Source of the DNA: Mesomycoplasma ovipneumoniae
GTDB lineage: Bacteria; Bacillota_I; Bacilli_A; Mycoplasmatales; Metamycoplasmataceae
Reading direction: 5' to 3'
NCBI RefSeq assembly: GCF_038095975.1
Contig: NZ_CP146003.1
Coordinates: forward strand, 620,001-684,000
DNA: 64,000 nt
A program made the position numbers and the translations under genes. Below, one piece after another: positions 39,163 through 51,600 of this stretch (positions within the stretch are counted from its first letter, which is position 1; every line of letters starts with the position of its first letter). The notes below the pieces were generated by a model that searched no databases, was not told the DNA's origin, and worked only from the letters and a program-made list of their open reading frames with translations.

Positions 39163-40699
39163 ATGTACGTTGATGAGTTTATTAAGTCTACAGATTTTAA
39201 AAATATGATTTCCAAAAAAACATTTAAAAATTTAAGTGAAGACGAAAAAAATAAAAAGAAAAACATAGCCTTTTATTCAAAAGTAAAAGAGATAGAAAGA
39301 GAAAAGCTTTTTTACTTTGCTTTAGTTAGAGAACAAAAAACACTAGTTATAAAAGCACCAAGTGAAAATAAAGAACAAACTCAATTTTTAGGTTATGAAT
39401 GGTCTAATCAGAAAGGAAACGAGGGTATTCAAATAAAAAATGAGGGTGGACTATTATATAATCCTAATGATAAAAACAGCGAAAAACACATAGCGCCACT
39501 TATCAAGAAATCTTTTAGTGATAAAACTGTGGAAATAAATGAGGAATTAAAAACCTATGCCAATATCATAGAAACAAAAAATATGCTTGATTTTTCAAGG
39601 GAAAAATTTGATAGGGTAATTAGTTTGGTTGAAAAAACTGTAATAAATATAATTACTAAATATCCTATAAAGAAATTACAAATGATTAGTGATATTAATT
39701 ATGGAGTTAGAATTAGAAAAGTTGACATTGAAGAAGAAATTTTCCCTGTTTATGGAGGTGGGGGTGAAACTTTTAAATATCAAACTTATAATAGAGAAAA
39801 TCAATATATTATATCTAGATTTGGAATGTCACAACAATGCGTTAGATATGTTAAAGGAAAGTTTTTTCTAAATGATTCTGGGTTAACTGTAAACAAAAAT
39901 ACTGAAGAAATTAAACAAAAATACTTGGATCTATATTTATATTTTATTCAAAATAAGATTTTTGCATTAGGTCGAGGTTCGGCACAAAAAACTTAGATAT
40001 AGAAAGATTTAGAAATTTAGATATCCCAGTACCACCTATTGAAATTCAAGAAAAAATAATAAAAGAGTGCGAAGAACTTGAAAAACAATATGAAACAACT
40101 GGTATGAAAATAGAAGAATATCAGGCACAAATTCAAAAAATATTTGAAGACCTTGAAGTGTTAAAATCTGAAGGGGGTATAAAACACTAGTTGAAGTTTG
40201 TAAAGAGATTTATGTAGGTGGTGATATACCTAAAGAAGATTTTTCAAAAATTAAGACACCAAAATACAATGTTCCTATTTTCACAAATGGAACTAATGAA
40301 AATGCATTATATGGATACACAAATAAAGCTAGAACAATTGAAACCGCAATTACAATATCAGCAAGAGGAACAATAGGATTTTCGGAAAAAAGAGAAGCCC
40401 CTTTTTATCCCGCTGTTAGATTGATTGTTGCAGTACCCAATAATAATGTAAATATAGATTTTCTTAATTATACATTGAAAAATATTGATATAAAAAACAA
40501 AGTTTCTAGTGGTTCGGTAATTCCACAATTAACTGTACCTATGATACAAGGCTTAAAAATTTATGTTCCAACTTTAGAATACCAAGAAAAAATAGTTAAT
40601 AAGGTTAAAAATATAGAAAGAGAAATTGAAATTTTAAAAGAACAACAGATAAACTTAAATGAAGAAATAAATAAAATAGTTCAAACATATATCAATTAA
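39163..40699 (+). pseudogene. Remnant of a type I-like hsdM/hsdS fusion with two homopolymer frameshifts
   Basis: The first 150 residues resemble the C-terminus of N6-adenine methylases (REKLFYFALV, KEQTQFLGYEWSNQKGNEGI, LDFSREKFDRVI). The remainder is HsdS-like, with two target-recognition domains, each followed by a conserved helix (IPVPPIEIQEKIIKECEELE; YVPTLEYQEKIVNKVKNIER). The first frame stops at 39994 where the run at 39986-39991 is A6; seven A would continue it. The second stops at 40188 after G5 at 40173-40177; six G would continue it. The 5' part of the methylase is missing, cut by the IS256 fragment, and IS copy 4 lies 120 bases after the end. Confidence 0.75.
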
Positions 40700-40708
40700 A
40701 AAAATTAT

Positions 40709-40820
40709 ACCGAGTTTCCCAGTTTGATAAGATAATTTATTGAAAAGTATCCCGAGTTTCCCAGTTTTAAGGCAAAAATTCACTTTTTAGTGAATATAAA
40801 TATGAAAAAACACCCGTAAA
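40709..40820 (+). repeat. Partial ends of the dispersed element before IS copy 4
   Basis: The terminal motif CCGAGTTTCCCAGTTTGAT occurs at 40712 and again at 40751 (CCGAGTTTCCCAGTTTTAAG), followed by GCAAAAATTCACTTTTTAGTG and ATATGAAAAAACACCCGTAAA, the inverted right-end block. The RNA-encoding body is absent. Confidence 0.7.
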
Positions 40821-42158
40821 TAAACTAGGACAGAGAAAGTTAACACTAAGGAGTTGGCTTTTTTGTCCAAGTTTAAGGAGAAAGCTAACACCCAAAGTGT
40901 TAGCTTTTTTAAATTTTCAAATGCAACAAAAAGGAGAATACTAATGTCAAGACACTTTAAAAAAGACGAGTTTGATATGATTTATAAAATTTACAATGAA
41001 TTTGGATTAAAAAAAACAATAAATTATATAAATGATATTTCGCCAGATACAAATTTTATAACCAGAGATCAACTAGTTCGAAGAATCAAAAAAATTATTA
41101 GATATTATAATAATGGTATGCAAGACCAATTATTAGATAAAAAGGGTGCAAGGAGAAAGCCAGGGAGTGGCAAACCTAAAAAACAAATTGAACCCGATTG
41201 AAACGAATTTACAAAAGAAGAATTAATAGAAATAGCTAAGAGATATTACGAAACCAACAAAGATAAATCAAAATCAGGAAAACTTAGTGAAGCCAAAACA
41301 CTAAATATTCCCTACAGCAAATCTGCAAGAATTTTTAATGTATGTAGACAATCAGTGGCAAAATCTAAAACTAGAGTTATAAAAGTAAAGCAGCACAAAA
41401 ATGACGCAATAATTAAAAAATCCTTTCTTGACAACAAAGGTAGATATGGCCGCCTAAGGTTAAGTGCTTATATTTCTATGAAATATAATATTGACATTCA
41501 CCCTCGAACTCTTGGAAGACATTTAAAAAGATTGAATTTAGTATGCAAAATTAGAAAACGAAGAAGAAAGAGCGAAATTAAGAACACCAAATTCGCACTG
41601 CCGGATATTGTTAAACGCGACTACAATGATAAATTAAATAGAAATATTTTTGCTACTGATGTTACATATATAAAAGCTCCCAGAGATGTTAAGGAAAACC
41701 ATGTATTTTTGTCTGTAATAATTGAGCATAAAACTAAAAAAATCAGAGATTTTAAATTATCACTAAGCAATGATCTTAATTTAGTTATGGATAATATAAA
41801 GACATTTAGGTCTATTGATAAAGATTTTGTTATTCATTCGGACCATGGATTTCAATACACTTCAAAAGTCTATATTGACAAAATAAATAAAATGGGAGGA
41901 ACTGTTTCGTTGTCTCGCATAGGAAATTCTTTGGATAATAGGGAGGTTGAATATTGATTTTCAATTATAAAAAGTGAATGCTTAAACGAGTTAAACTACA
42001 GTAAAATAACTTTAGAAGATCTGAAAAAAATAATTGCAGATTATATATTTTGATACAACAACTATAGAATTCAATCAATTTTAAATTGAAAAACACCACA
42101 GCAATATGCTATGATGTTATAATAATATTAAACTGTTAATTTTCTTTGCCCTAGTTTA
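40821..42158 (+). mobile_element. IS3-family element, copy 4
   Basis: A complete 1338-base copy with termini TAAACTAGGACAGAGAAAGT and CTTTGCCCTAGTTTA. It is the most diverged of the intact copies, with several substitutions in the transposase. Its right flank AAATCAGTGTTTTTTGAACG is the block that lies beyond the A tract of the dispersed repeat, so this copy also sits at a repeat remnant. Confidence 0.9.
40944..42122 (+). CDS. IS3-family transposase (copy 4)
   Basis: A 392-residue intact transposase with the same catalytic DDE residues as copy 2. It differs at several positions: RTLGRH instead of RSLGRH, FKLSLSNDLNLVMDN instead of FKLSVNNDLNLVMEN, and NREVEY instead of NREAEY at the end of the core. 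The last change is shared with the broken copy 1. An intact frame makes this copy potentially active. Confidence 0.92.
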
Positions 42159-42246
42159 AAATCAGTGTTTTTTGAACGTAAAACCTTAATTTTTATTAAT
42201 GGCATTTAATTACATTTTAAGTAATTTTATGGTATAATTATAAATT

Positions 42247-42530
42247 ATGAAAAAACAAAATAAAGATGGTTTTATTGAAGTAAACAAATTGTTTGGCAAA
42301 AAACCTAAATATTTTAAGGAAATTTCAATCATGAAATTTGAAACAAGTTATTTACAAACAATCAATTAACTGAAGTTGGTTTAGCAACGATGTTGCAAAA
42401 ATTAAGACAAAGGGTTGAATTCAACACTTTAGATCAGCAAATGATATTTAAAAATCGCGATGGTGTCCCTAGTGATCCAAATATTTGGAATAGATATGAT
42501 TTCTACTTTGATATCTTAATAAATTACTAA
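42247..42530 (+). pseudogene. Broken small gene of unknown function
   Basis: TGGTATAATT at 42231-42240 is a good extended -10. The ATG at 42247 opens 40 codons (MKKQNKDGFIEVNKLFGKKP) that stop at 42367. A second frame overlapping the stop continues from about 42360 to the TAA at 42528 (QLTEVGLATMLQKLRQRVEF, NRDGVPSDPNIWNRYDFYFD), which has protein-like composition. A frameshift before 42367 is likely. No family is recognised. Confidence 0.4.
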
Positions 42531-42550
42531 TAAAATTGTAATTAACTTTT

Positions 42551-42632
42551 ACCAAAAAACTTAAAAAAGTCCCTAAAACCAGATGCTTTTTTGAAATTAC
42601 CTTATCAAACTGGGAAACTCAGGATAAAAACA
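42551..42632 (-). repeat. Left-end fragment of the dispersed element
   Basis: AACTTAAAAAAGTCCCTAAA and ATCAAACTGGGAAACTCAGG match, in inverted orientation, the left end of copy E including its terminator stem and terminal inverted repeat. The RNA-encoding body is absent. Confidence 0.6.
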
Positions 42633-42651
42633 AAAATAATTTAAAATTACT

Positions 42652-42682
42652 AAAAGAACAGCATGTCTGCTGTTCTTTTTTG
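42652..42682. terminator. Terminator of the giant-protein operon
   Basis: AAAGAACAGCA pairs with TGCTGTTCTTT around TGTC, with T runs on both strands. It lies 18 bases beyond the stop of the first giant gene on the minus strand. Confidence 0.88.
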
Positions 42683-42699
42683 TCTTTATATTATTAGAA

Positions 42700-45600
42700 T
42701 TATTCAGGTAATTCAGGAGGTTTAAACGGGCCTAACATATCATAGTAATTAATTGGGTCGTATAATAATGGGGAGCCTTGTTGATTAGTAATGGATATTA
42801 TTCACGAAGATCTGTGTTGTTGATTTTCAAAGTTTGGGGCATTAAATTTTTGTTGACCTCAATCTCAGTTAAGAGTCTCTCGCGATAAATTTGGAAATGA
42901 ATCATCTCCTTGTTTATTTTTTATATATAAGATGTTTCAACTATCACTATTATATGTAGTTCCCGGAGCCGGAAGTCCAGTTTGTATTGAAAGGTTTTGG
43001 GTATTGTTATTATTTGTTAGTTTTGGTATTGCTCTATTTAAATAGAAAACATGGTTAAGGACGCTATCATTTGTTGTTCATTCAAATGAAGGCGCAGATC
43101 AAAATACTTTTGAAATATTTTTTGGAAATTTATTAATTCGAGGAATTAAGTTATCAGAATCTCAAGGTTGACCTCATCTTAAATTTCATTGCCCATAATA
43201 ATTCGAACCTTCTCTTACTATCGATGCAGCATCATGAGGTGTAGGGACACTTGCATATGGCATTACGTGGCCTGTGAGTCCATAAGGTGAATTTAAAACA
43301 AATGAATAAGTCGAGGATAAACTAGATATATTTGGATTTTTGAATTGTAATGATATTGGTAAATGAACAACTTCCCCAGCTGGATATCAAAGTGGTTTAG
43401 CATTTCTAAACTTTTCAGGCAGTTGGAAAGTTCCTAAATGAGAATTAATTCTTCAATAAAGAGTCACATATTTTATTCCAAACCCGACATCAGTTTTTGT
43501 TCTAATTGCAACTGGCTCTTCGGGAACATCAAGTTCTCGAAGATGAGTTGTTCCTCAATTTCTGTTGTTAAAAATATTATTGTTAGGCGTATTAAGACGA
43601 TCATTGATCCTTAAATTGCTAGGTTTTTTATTAATAACAACTTTTAGTCAGTCTTGCTCATCATAAGGCGTTAAATGGGGGAATTCCCCAAAAGGATTGT
43701 AGTCTTTTCCAGTTTTTTGGATTAAATCAAGTGGATCATAAATTGCATAGCTAAAGCCAATTAGCCCTGGATTCATATAGTCAACATTAGTTGGGGTTAC
43801 AATAGCAGCACTTGATTGAAGTCTAAATGTTATTGATTGGGATTTAGGTTGACCACCCTGACCAGTCTGAGTACTTTGAGCACCATTGCCATCCTTGCTA
43901 GGATCAAGATGATATTTATTTATATCCTTAATTGTGATTTGAATTTGGGCGCCAACAATTGATTTTAAAGACTTTGGCTGCAACTTAAATGTTGCCGTTG
44001 TCTTTAGGGGGTCTCACTGTAGGTCAGATAAGGTAAGATCACCATTAAATTGTCTTGCTGGTTTTGGTGTGTAACTACCTGAATTAGTTAATTCTTTTTC
44101 AACTGGCCGTTGATTTTGTCCTTGGTTTCCGCTATGAGTTGTATTAGGAATTAATTTAACTTTAAGATTTTGCTTTAATCATTCAAGATTTATCGCTGTT
44201 CCAGCTTCTTTATTAAATCTAACATAGATTTGCTCACCTTCATAATAGTCATATCTTAGTGGGTGAGATCAAGCTGACTCAAGACTAACTGGCACATTAA
44301 GTGGGGCAAAATAAATTTTGTCAGTTTTTGATCCGCTTCCACTTCTAGAATGCTGCTCAACCGGTAGACCTTGAACTGTTTTAAGGTATTGCAATAGTTG
44401 ATCACCAATATAACTAAGACTTTCAATTTTATGATCATCTTTTTTATGTACTTGATCAGTAGGGCCAATTTGGGTTACTTCATAAATTGCTCCTGGTTCA
44501 AGATTTGAAATATTAAAAGTTAAAGTTTGCGTTTTTGGATCAATTAAAACTGGATTTGAATTTAGATCAATTGTTAAATCATTACCAATAGGGGGAAAGA
44601 CTTTTTTGTATAATACTATAAAAGGAACATCAGCAATCGAATCAGCTTGTTTTTGATTTTTTAGTTTTACACTAAGATTTACAGTTGTGGTTGAAATTGG
44701 CTTAAGAGTCAGTGCATTTGAATCAGCTAAATTCAATTTTTTAGCTGTTGTTCGAAACTCTCGTAAATCTTTTTTTGCCCCTGAGGCAATTTCGGGAGCA
44801 AATGCAACAGTTAAATCTTGGGCAAGGGGGTTTTGGGTTGAGATAGATTGTCCGGTACCTCCGGATCCTCCAGCGCCTCCACCGCCGCCACTACTTTTTC
44901 CTGGTAATGTTAAAGTTATATTATTATACTCAGTAAATTGTTCTAGAGAAGAAACTTTAAAGGTAATTTTATTTTGAGATGCGTCAGAACTTTGTTTAGT
45001 TCCCTCTTTTGGTGATTGGGTTTGCTGTTGTGGGGGTTGAATTTGTTGAGTAGTAGGATTCTTATCAGTAACACTGAATTTAGGTTCAAAGCCAGCATCT
45101 TGGAGATCTTTAGTTCAACCTTCGAGTTCGATTGTAGCATCATTATCATTAATTTCTGTTTTAACAATATTTGTTATTAAAGGTTGAGTAATAAAATCGA
45201 GGATGACTTGGTTAGTTGTGTTACTTGAAGTAGAGCTTGAACCTCCAGTATTAGTAAATTTTCAACCTTGAGTTAAATTAGGGCTTTGAACTTTTTGACT
45301 CTCATCAACTTTAAGATTGACAGTTTTTGATGTCAAGGCATTAATTTTGTATTTTCTTCCAGGCTCGAGGATATTTAAGAATCTAAAGGTAGCTTGTAGT
45401 TTATCTTGTCCACCGTTACTTGAATTAGTAATAGTAGTTGTAGCACCAATTGATTGGGACTGATCATCACCTTTTTCTAAATACAAGGTAACAAGATCGT
45501 CTTTTAAGAAAGCATCATTTTGGTCAAATTCTAGCGTAATTGTTGCTGAATCGGTTGTTACCTCTTTAATTTCGGTTTTAATTAATTTAGTATTTTCAGC

Positions 45601-48600
45601 TGTTGAGTAAAACTTACGTTGCAGTGCGCTTTTGTTACTAATTGGGGTGTCAAAAGCGATAGGGGTTCCACCTTTTTTAATTGATTCAATAATATATTGT
45701 TTTGCTTTTTTAAGGTTAGAGTTAATTTGAAATTGTAATGTTGAAGTAATTTGTCCGGCTGTTGCAGTTAATTGTTTTGTGCTAGTTACTGTTTTATCAT
45801 TGTCACGTCAAAAAGTTGGAATATATTTATTTCCAAATTCTTCGTCAATTTCGGCTTGTAGTGTTAAATTTTGATTATTTAGCTCACCATTATTGTTGTA
45901 AAACTCAACATCAACATTAGTTCTACCTTCAGAGATAGCCTCGTATTTAATTGCCTTAATTGCATTTTTAGTTTTTAAATCAATAGTTGCATTAGCTGGC
46001 GGAGTTACTTTTAATTTTTGTGGTAAGCGAACGGCGTAACTATTCTGAACACCTTCTTTTAGATTAAATATATAATTTCTAATTGTATATTTATCTCCTG
46101 GAATAAGACCTTTGGCCTCAAGAACAATTTGTCTTTTATTACCAAGTCTAGGACCAGTTTGAGGTGCACTTGATTCTTCTATTTGTTTTGATTCAGTATA
46201 AAAAACTCTTCTTTCAACTGATTCAAGCTCTAGTTGAATATTATATTTATCTTTTAGAAAGGTTCAATCTCCATTATCAAGCTCAATTTGGAAATAACCA
46301 CTTGTAAGTTCGGGAGCATTTTTTCTTTGGTGGTTTACTGTTATATTTGAATTTCTTGTCGTTGAACTTGTTACACTTCTAATTGTTGTTGTTTCAACTG
46401 TTGTATTGACAATTGTTTGTCATTTTTCCGCTTCAGAAGTTGCTGTTCTTTTGTCAAGAGGTTGCAATTTTTCTTTGTCAATATAAAGACTTAATGGTGT
46501 AGGATTTTGTCCTCTAGCCGCAAGACTAATTTCTTCGATTAAGTACCAATTACCTTTTTCAAGCCCTCCTAGTTCAAATTCTAAAAAGGTAATTCCAAAA
46601 TTTTCTTCACTGTCTTGTTGGGCTTGAACTGCTGGATCTGGTTGTCTTTGAGGTACTCTAACTGTGACTGAATCAATATCCGCGTTTGTAGATCGATCAT
46701 TATAGGTCGATTGATCTCACCAACCATAGGCATTGTTCTTTCTACGAAGTTTTTTGAACTTAATAATAGCTCGATGATTAGTAAAGTCTAATTTTTGTGA
46801 GTTTTCAACAGCTAAATTTAGTTTAATACTTGTTTCACTTGGAACATAAGTCATTTTTGTAATCAGTGGGGCAGTATTAAAACTAAATGAAGACTGAATA
46901 CTTGGCTGAGAAGAGAAATTAACGGCAACTGGGGCATTAGGATCAGGAACAATAATTTTAATTTGTTGGGCTTCATCTTCAAGACCAATTATTGTATATT
47001 GTGCTCCTGCATCTAAATTATCAAGATCAAATTCATAATAATAATGAGCACGGTCTGGTTGGTTATTTAGTCAACCCTGAGTAGATTGAGCTTGAGTTTG
47101 TGCTAACCTAGACTCAACAGAAGTTGTTGTTGTATTAGAAATCCCTTGTTTTGAAGATTTATAAACTAATTTTAGTCTTGTTGATTTTTCTTCAAGTGGT
47201 TTGTCTTGACTTGCGAAAAATACTCTAACTTTTGCTTTTTGCCAAGGCTTACCAGTTTGCTTATTATCTAATTGATAAGTAATTCCAAGAGCGGTTGCAG
47301 ATTCGAAAGTTGTTTTAAATTGTTTTTCCTGCCCGGCAGTTGGCTGACCTGTTGAGTCTTGCTGAGCATTTTCTTGGATTTTTTGGTCGTCAAATTCAAT
47401 ATTTTGCTGATTTTGGAATTGAGTCTGAGCACCGCCAAGGGTTGCTGGATTTTGATTTTGGGCTTGATCAAAAACTAATGAAGTAATACTATAGTCAGTA
47501 TTTTTATCAAGACCTTTTAATTGGAAGACAACTTTTGAAGTTTTTTCAATTTCATCAGCAATAATTGTGCCTTCTTCTTCTCTTGTTTGGTTTGTATTAT
47601 ATGTAAAAGTTCCTTTTACAGCTTTACCAATAAATGAACCATTTGGGTCTTCAATTACTAATTCAATTGTTGCACTTGTTTCTGAAATTGCTTTTTTACG
47701 GATTGCAATTACTTTTGTATTTGTATAAAAACTACGTTTTGCAATAGTAACTGATTCTTTAATTGCAATTGGTGGAACTTCTAAATTTGATAACAAAGGA
47801 GAAGATTTTAGCTCTTCATCAAGAAAATCGAGTGATTCAACAACATATTTTCCTGGTTCATTAATATTATTAATTGTCACTTCAACAGTTGGCTCTGGAG
47901 CGCTTGTATTTACTGTTGATTTAAAATCGTCTTTGTTAATTTCAACACTTTGGCCTAAACCTTTTGGATTTTTATAGTTGACTTTGATTTTTTGGTGTGT
48001 CTCAAGAAAGGCTTTGAATTTTGGATCAAATTTAATTGTTAGTTTTGCATTATTCTGACTAAAATTAGGTTGAATTTCAATTGACTTTACATCAACTTTG
48101 GCAGGATAAGTTAAAAATGCTCGTTTTTCTTCAGCTTGAGGTGAGAAATTAAAGAGTCCTGAATTTTGATCACCATTATTTTCAGTCTTAGTGTTTAAAG
48201 CATTATCAGTATCGCCATTTGTATCATAAGCAATTTTTGTTATGTAATATTGAGCAAAAGGATCAAGACCACTAAGAGTAAATTTAAATGTTGTACTGTC
48301 TTGAATTGGCTGATCGTCTGATTTTTTAGCATCATTAACGCCACTGGTAATTTGATTAGCTCTTGTAAGTTCAGCTTGAACTTCCTCAATTGTATCTTTT
48401 GCCTCATTACCATCAGCAACTTTTTTAAACTGGATTTTTGCTTTTATTGATTTGCTTTGACCGGCCTGAAGTTGTTTAAATACATCCCCTGTATCTTTAA
48501 GATTTAAAATAAAGTCATAATTTTCAGGGTTTGCATCATTACGGAACTGCAAAATTGAATTAACAATTGGCAAGGTAGCAAATTTTTTGGTGTCCTCAGT

Positions 48601-51600
48601 TAGACTTGTATCAAAAACAAAATTTAGTGCTTTGGCTGAAGTTGTGCTACGACGACGTCTTGAAGATTCAGTTCCCCCTGCTTGTTTAATCCCTAAAACA
48701 CGAAATCCGGTACCTTTTTCAAGGTCTGTTAGTTCAGCTTTAAATTTGACATTGGCTTGATCGGCAGTTTCAAGAGTCAATTTGGCAGTTTTTTCAGTAG
48801 TTGAACCTGTTTGGTAATAAACTAGCTCTAATTTGTCTTTATAGTCAACGTGTTTTAAATACTCATCAGTTTTATCAAAAGTTAAAGTAATTGTTGCGCT
48901 ATCAACTTTTTTGTCATCAATTTCAATTTTTACAACTTTTGCTGATTCAGGTCTAATTGTAAATTGATCACCAAATTGAATTTGACCATTTCCAGCAACA
49001 TTTCCTTCTATTTTTGAATCTGTCCCGGGATCGCTAACTTTAATTGCAAAATCTGAAAATTGTTGATTTGTGCCTGGAATAGTTTTTGTAGTTGGGTCAA
49101 CTTCGACCAGAGTTGCTTTAGTACCAGAAATTTGTTGTTCTGTTTTTTCTGTATCAGCTCAAGTTAGACTAAAGAGTTTATAAATAGCATTTTTTTCTAA
49201 GTCTTCAAATTCAAAACTAAATTTAGAGTTTTTAATTTTTCCTTTTTTTGTAACGTTATAAATTGTTTGCTGTTGAAGGTCTTCTCCTTTTGCATCAACA
49301 ACTTTTTGTAAAGTTGCTTCAACATCACGACCTTCAAATCCACCATTTGTGATATTTCTTCCGGCAAGTGGGTCTTTAATTGTAAAGCTAGCAAGATATT
49401 TTGTTTCAGAAATTTTATCAATTGAATAAGCAATTACTTCAGGTTTAGTTGCAAAATAAAGTTTTGATAAAACTTCAGGAGTTGTAGTTTGTTGGGCTCC
49501 TTGGGCTTGCTGAGGATCACTAAATTTGAAAGTTTTTAGTCTTTTTGGTCCACCTTCAACTTCAGGAGTAATATCTTCTACTTTTGTAAGAACATATAAA
49601 TTTCCAGGGCTAACTGAATCAAGGCTAAGATCAATTGTTGGTTTTGTGCCTTGACCTTGATTATTGGTTTCAAATTCTTTTTGAGTAGTTACTTGCTGAC
49701 CGCTTTGGGCATCTTGGAAAGTAAATTGAAGTTTTCTTTTTGTATTAGCACTACTTTGGTATAAAAATTGCTCATTTTGGGCAAAACTAACTCTAACATT
49801 AGCACTTGTATTATCAGATTTATAACTAATATCAGTAATTGTTGCTGATTCAGCATCAAGTACAAATTCTTTAGTTACTTTTTGATCTGGTTGGGTAGTT
49901 TGTTGACCAGTAGCAGCACCATCAAAGCCATCAACAGTATCCCCGCCTTGGATTTGGTCAGTCTGAGGTTGGGCTGGCAAGCTATCAAGAACTTTTAGCT
50001 CTTCAATTTCGTATTGGCCAGCTTTTTCTAGACCGCTAATGTCAAAAACAGCATTTCCGTTGATTATTTCAGCACTATAAACAGTTGGAATTTGAGGCTG
50101 AACTGGTTGGCCAGTTTTTGATTTAATTTTAATTTGTAAAAATTTATTATTTCAATTAGCGGCGTTGTCATTTAATTTGACATTAATTTGAACAGAAGTC
50201 TCAGAAGTTGAAACTGGCAGAATTTGGGCTAAACTTGGTCTTGGTGAGAAAAATTGTTTTTCAAAACCGGCCTTAGTATCAGGTGATCTGTCAAATTCGA
50301 ATTTAAATTCTTGTTTTTTTAGATCAAGTTGATTACGAACTTGGGTAGTTTCTTCTCCGAGTTTAACACTTTCAATTTCGTATTTGTCTCCAGGAGTCAA
50401 ATCGGTTAAATCAAAACTAATTGTTTTGGTTCCCTTATCAACAGATGCTTGAACTTGTTTAGTTTGGCTAGTTTGGGTTGATAAATTTTTATAGCTAAGC
50501 TCAATTTGTTTTTGATCTAAATAATCATCAATATTATCAAGAGTAAGTTTAACTTTTAGTGATGTTGTTTTGACTCCCTCAGTTTCAATTTTGACAATTT
50601 TTGCAGTTTTGGCTGTTGTAACAAATGATGTTTTAGACTCAAGAGTTGCATCAGTTTCAAGAAGTTCAATTTCTTCTTGTTGAATTGTACTTGAAGCATC
50701 AACATTAACTAAAACTGGATCTAAACTTCGTTTTGAACGTCGAGCAGATAAAGTAGCAACGCCTGGGGCAGAAGCAACAGTTGGAGTAGCTTCTTTTTCA
50801 AATTTTACTGATTTAATTTTATATTTTGTTGCTTTTTCTAAGTTTAGGAATGTAAAGTCGTAAATTCCATTAAGACTTGTACCACTTAAGATTAAATTAT
50901 TACCTTGAGTTTGACCTTGAACTCCACCGGTTCCATCAATCTTTTCTAGCTCAACAATTAATTTTTTACCTGCTGTATATCTTCCACCATCCTTGAGTTC
51001 AAGTCTGAGCCGAGCTTGAGTTTCAACTTCTGTGTCAATTTCGATTTTTGAAATTACAGCTGCAGTAGCTATTATTTGGTCTTTATAAAAATCAAGATCA
51101 TCTAAATAAATATCAACTTTTGGTGTTTTGTTGTCATCACTTTCAACTTGGACTTGTTCAAAGCCAAGAATTACATATTGTTGACCGTTTTCTAGATTTT
51201 CGAGTTCAAAAGATGTTTTTTGGGTATGTACATTAGTTTTTGCTTCAACGATTTGTTCTTCTTCTTGGCCACCATATTTTTTATAGCGAACTTTGAGTTT
51301 CTTATTATCAAGAAAATCATCAAGTCTTTCAAGCTGGTCAGGTTGGTTTTGGGTATGGTTAAATTCTTTACCAAATTCAACTTCAAATTTAGCAGTGTTT
51401 TTAGTTCGATCTGTTAGCTGAATTTTTGTAACATTAGCCGTTTTTGGAATTGTAGAAAATTGTGATTTTTCTGGTGAATCAAGTAACTTGTCTTTAAATG
51501 GAATTGTGTTTGTAGTTTGACTTGCATCAAATAGTGAAACTGATCTTTTTGTACGGGTGCTTGTCTGAACAGCAACAGCCTGAGAATTTGTTGCACCTTC

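Noticed and set aside
39689..39871. Plus-strand 60-codon frame at 39689-39871
   Set aside because: It is a shifted-frame shadow of the well-conserved hsdS-like frame.
44687..44977. Plus-strand open frames opposite the giant genes, such as 44687-44977, 51220-51417, 53009-53455 and 62127-62396
   Set aside because: They lie fully opposite continuous minus-strand coding sequence, lack ribosome-binding sites and have compositions expected from antisense of Ser/Thr/Lys-rich proteins.
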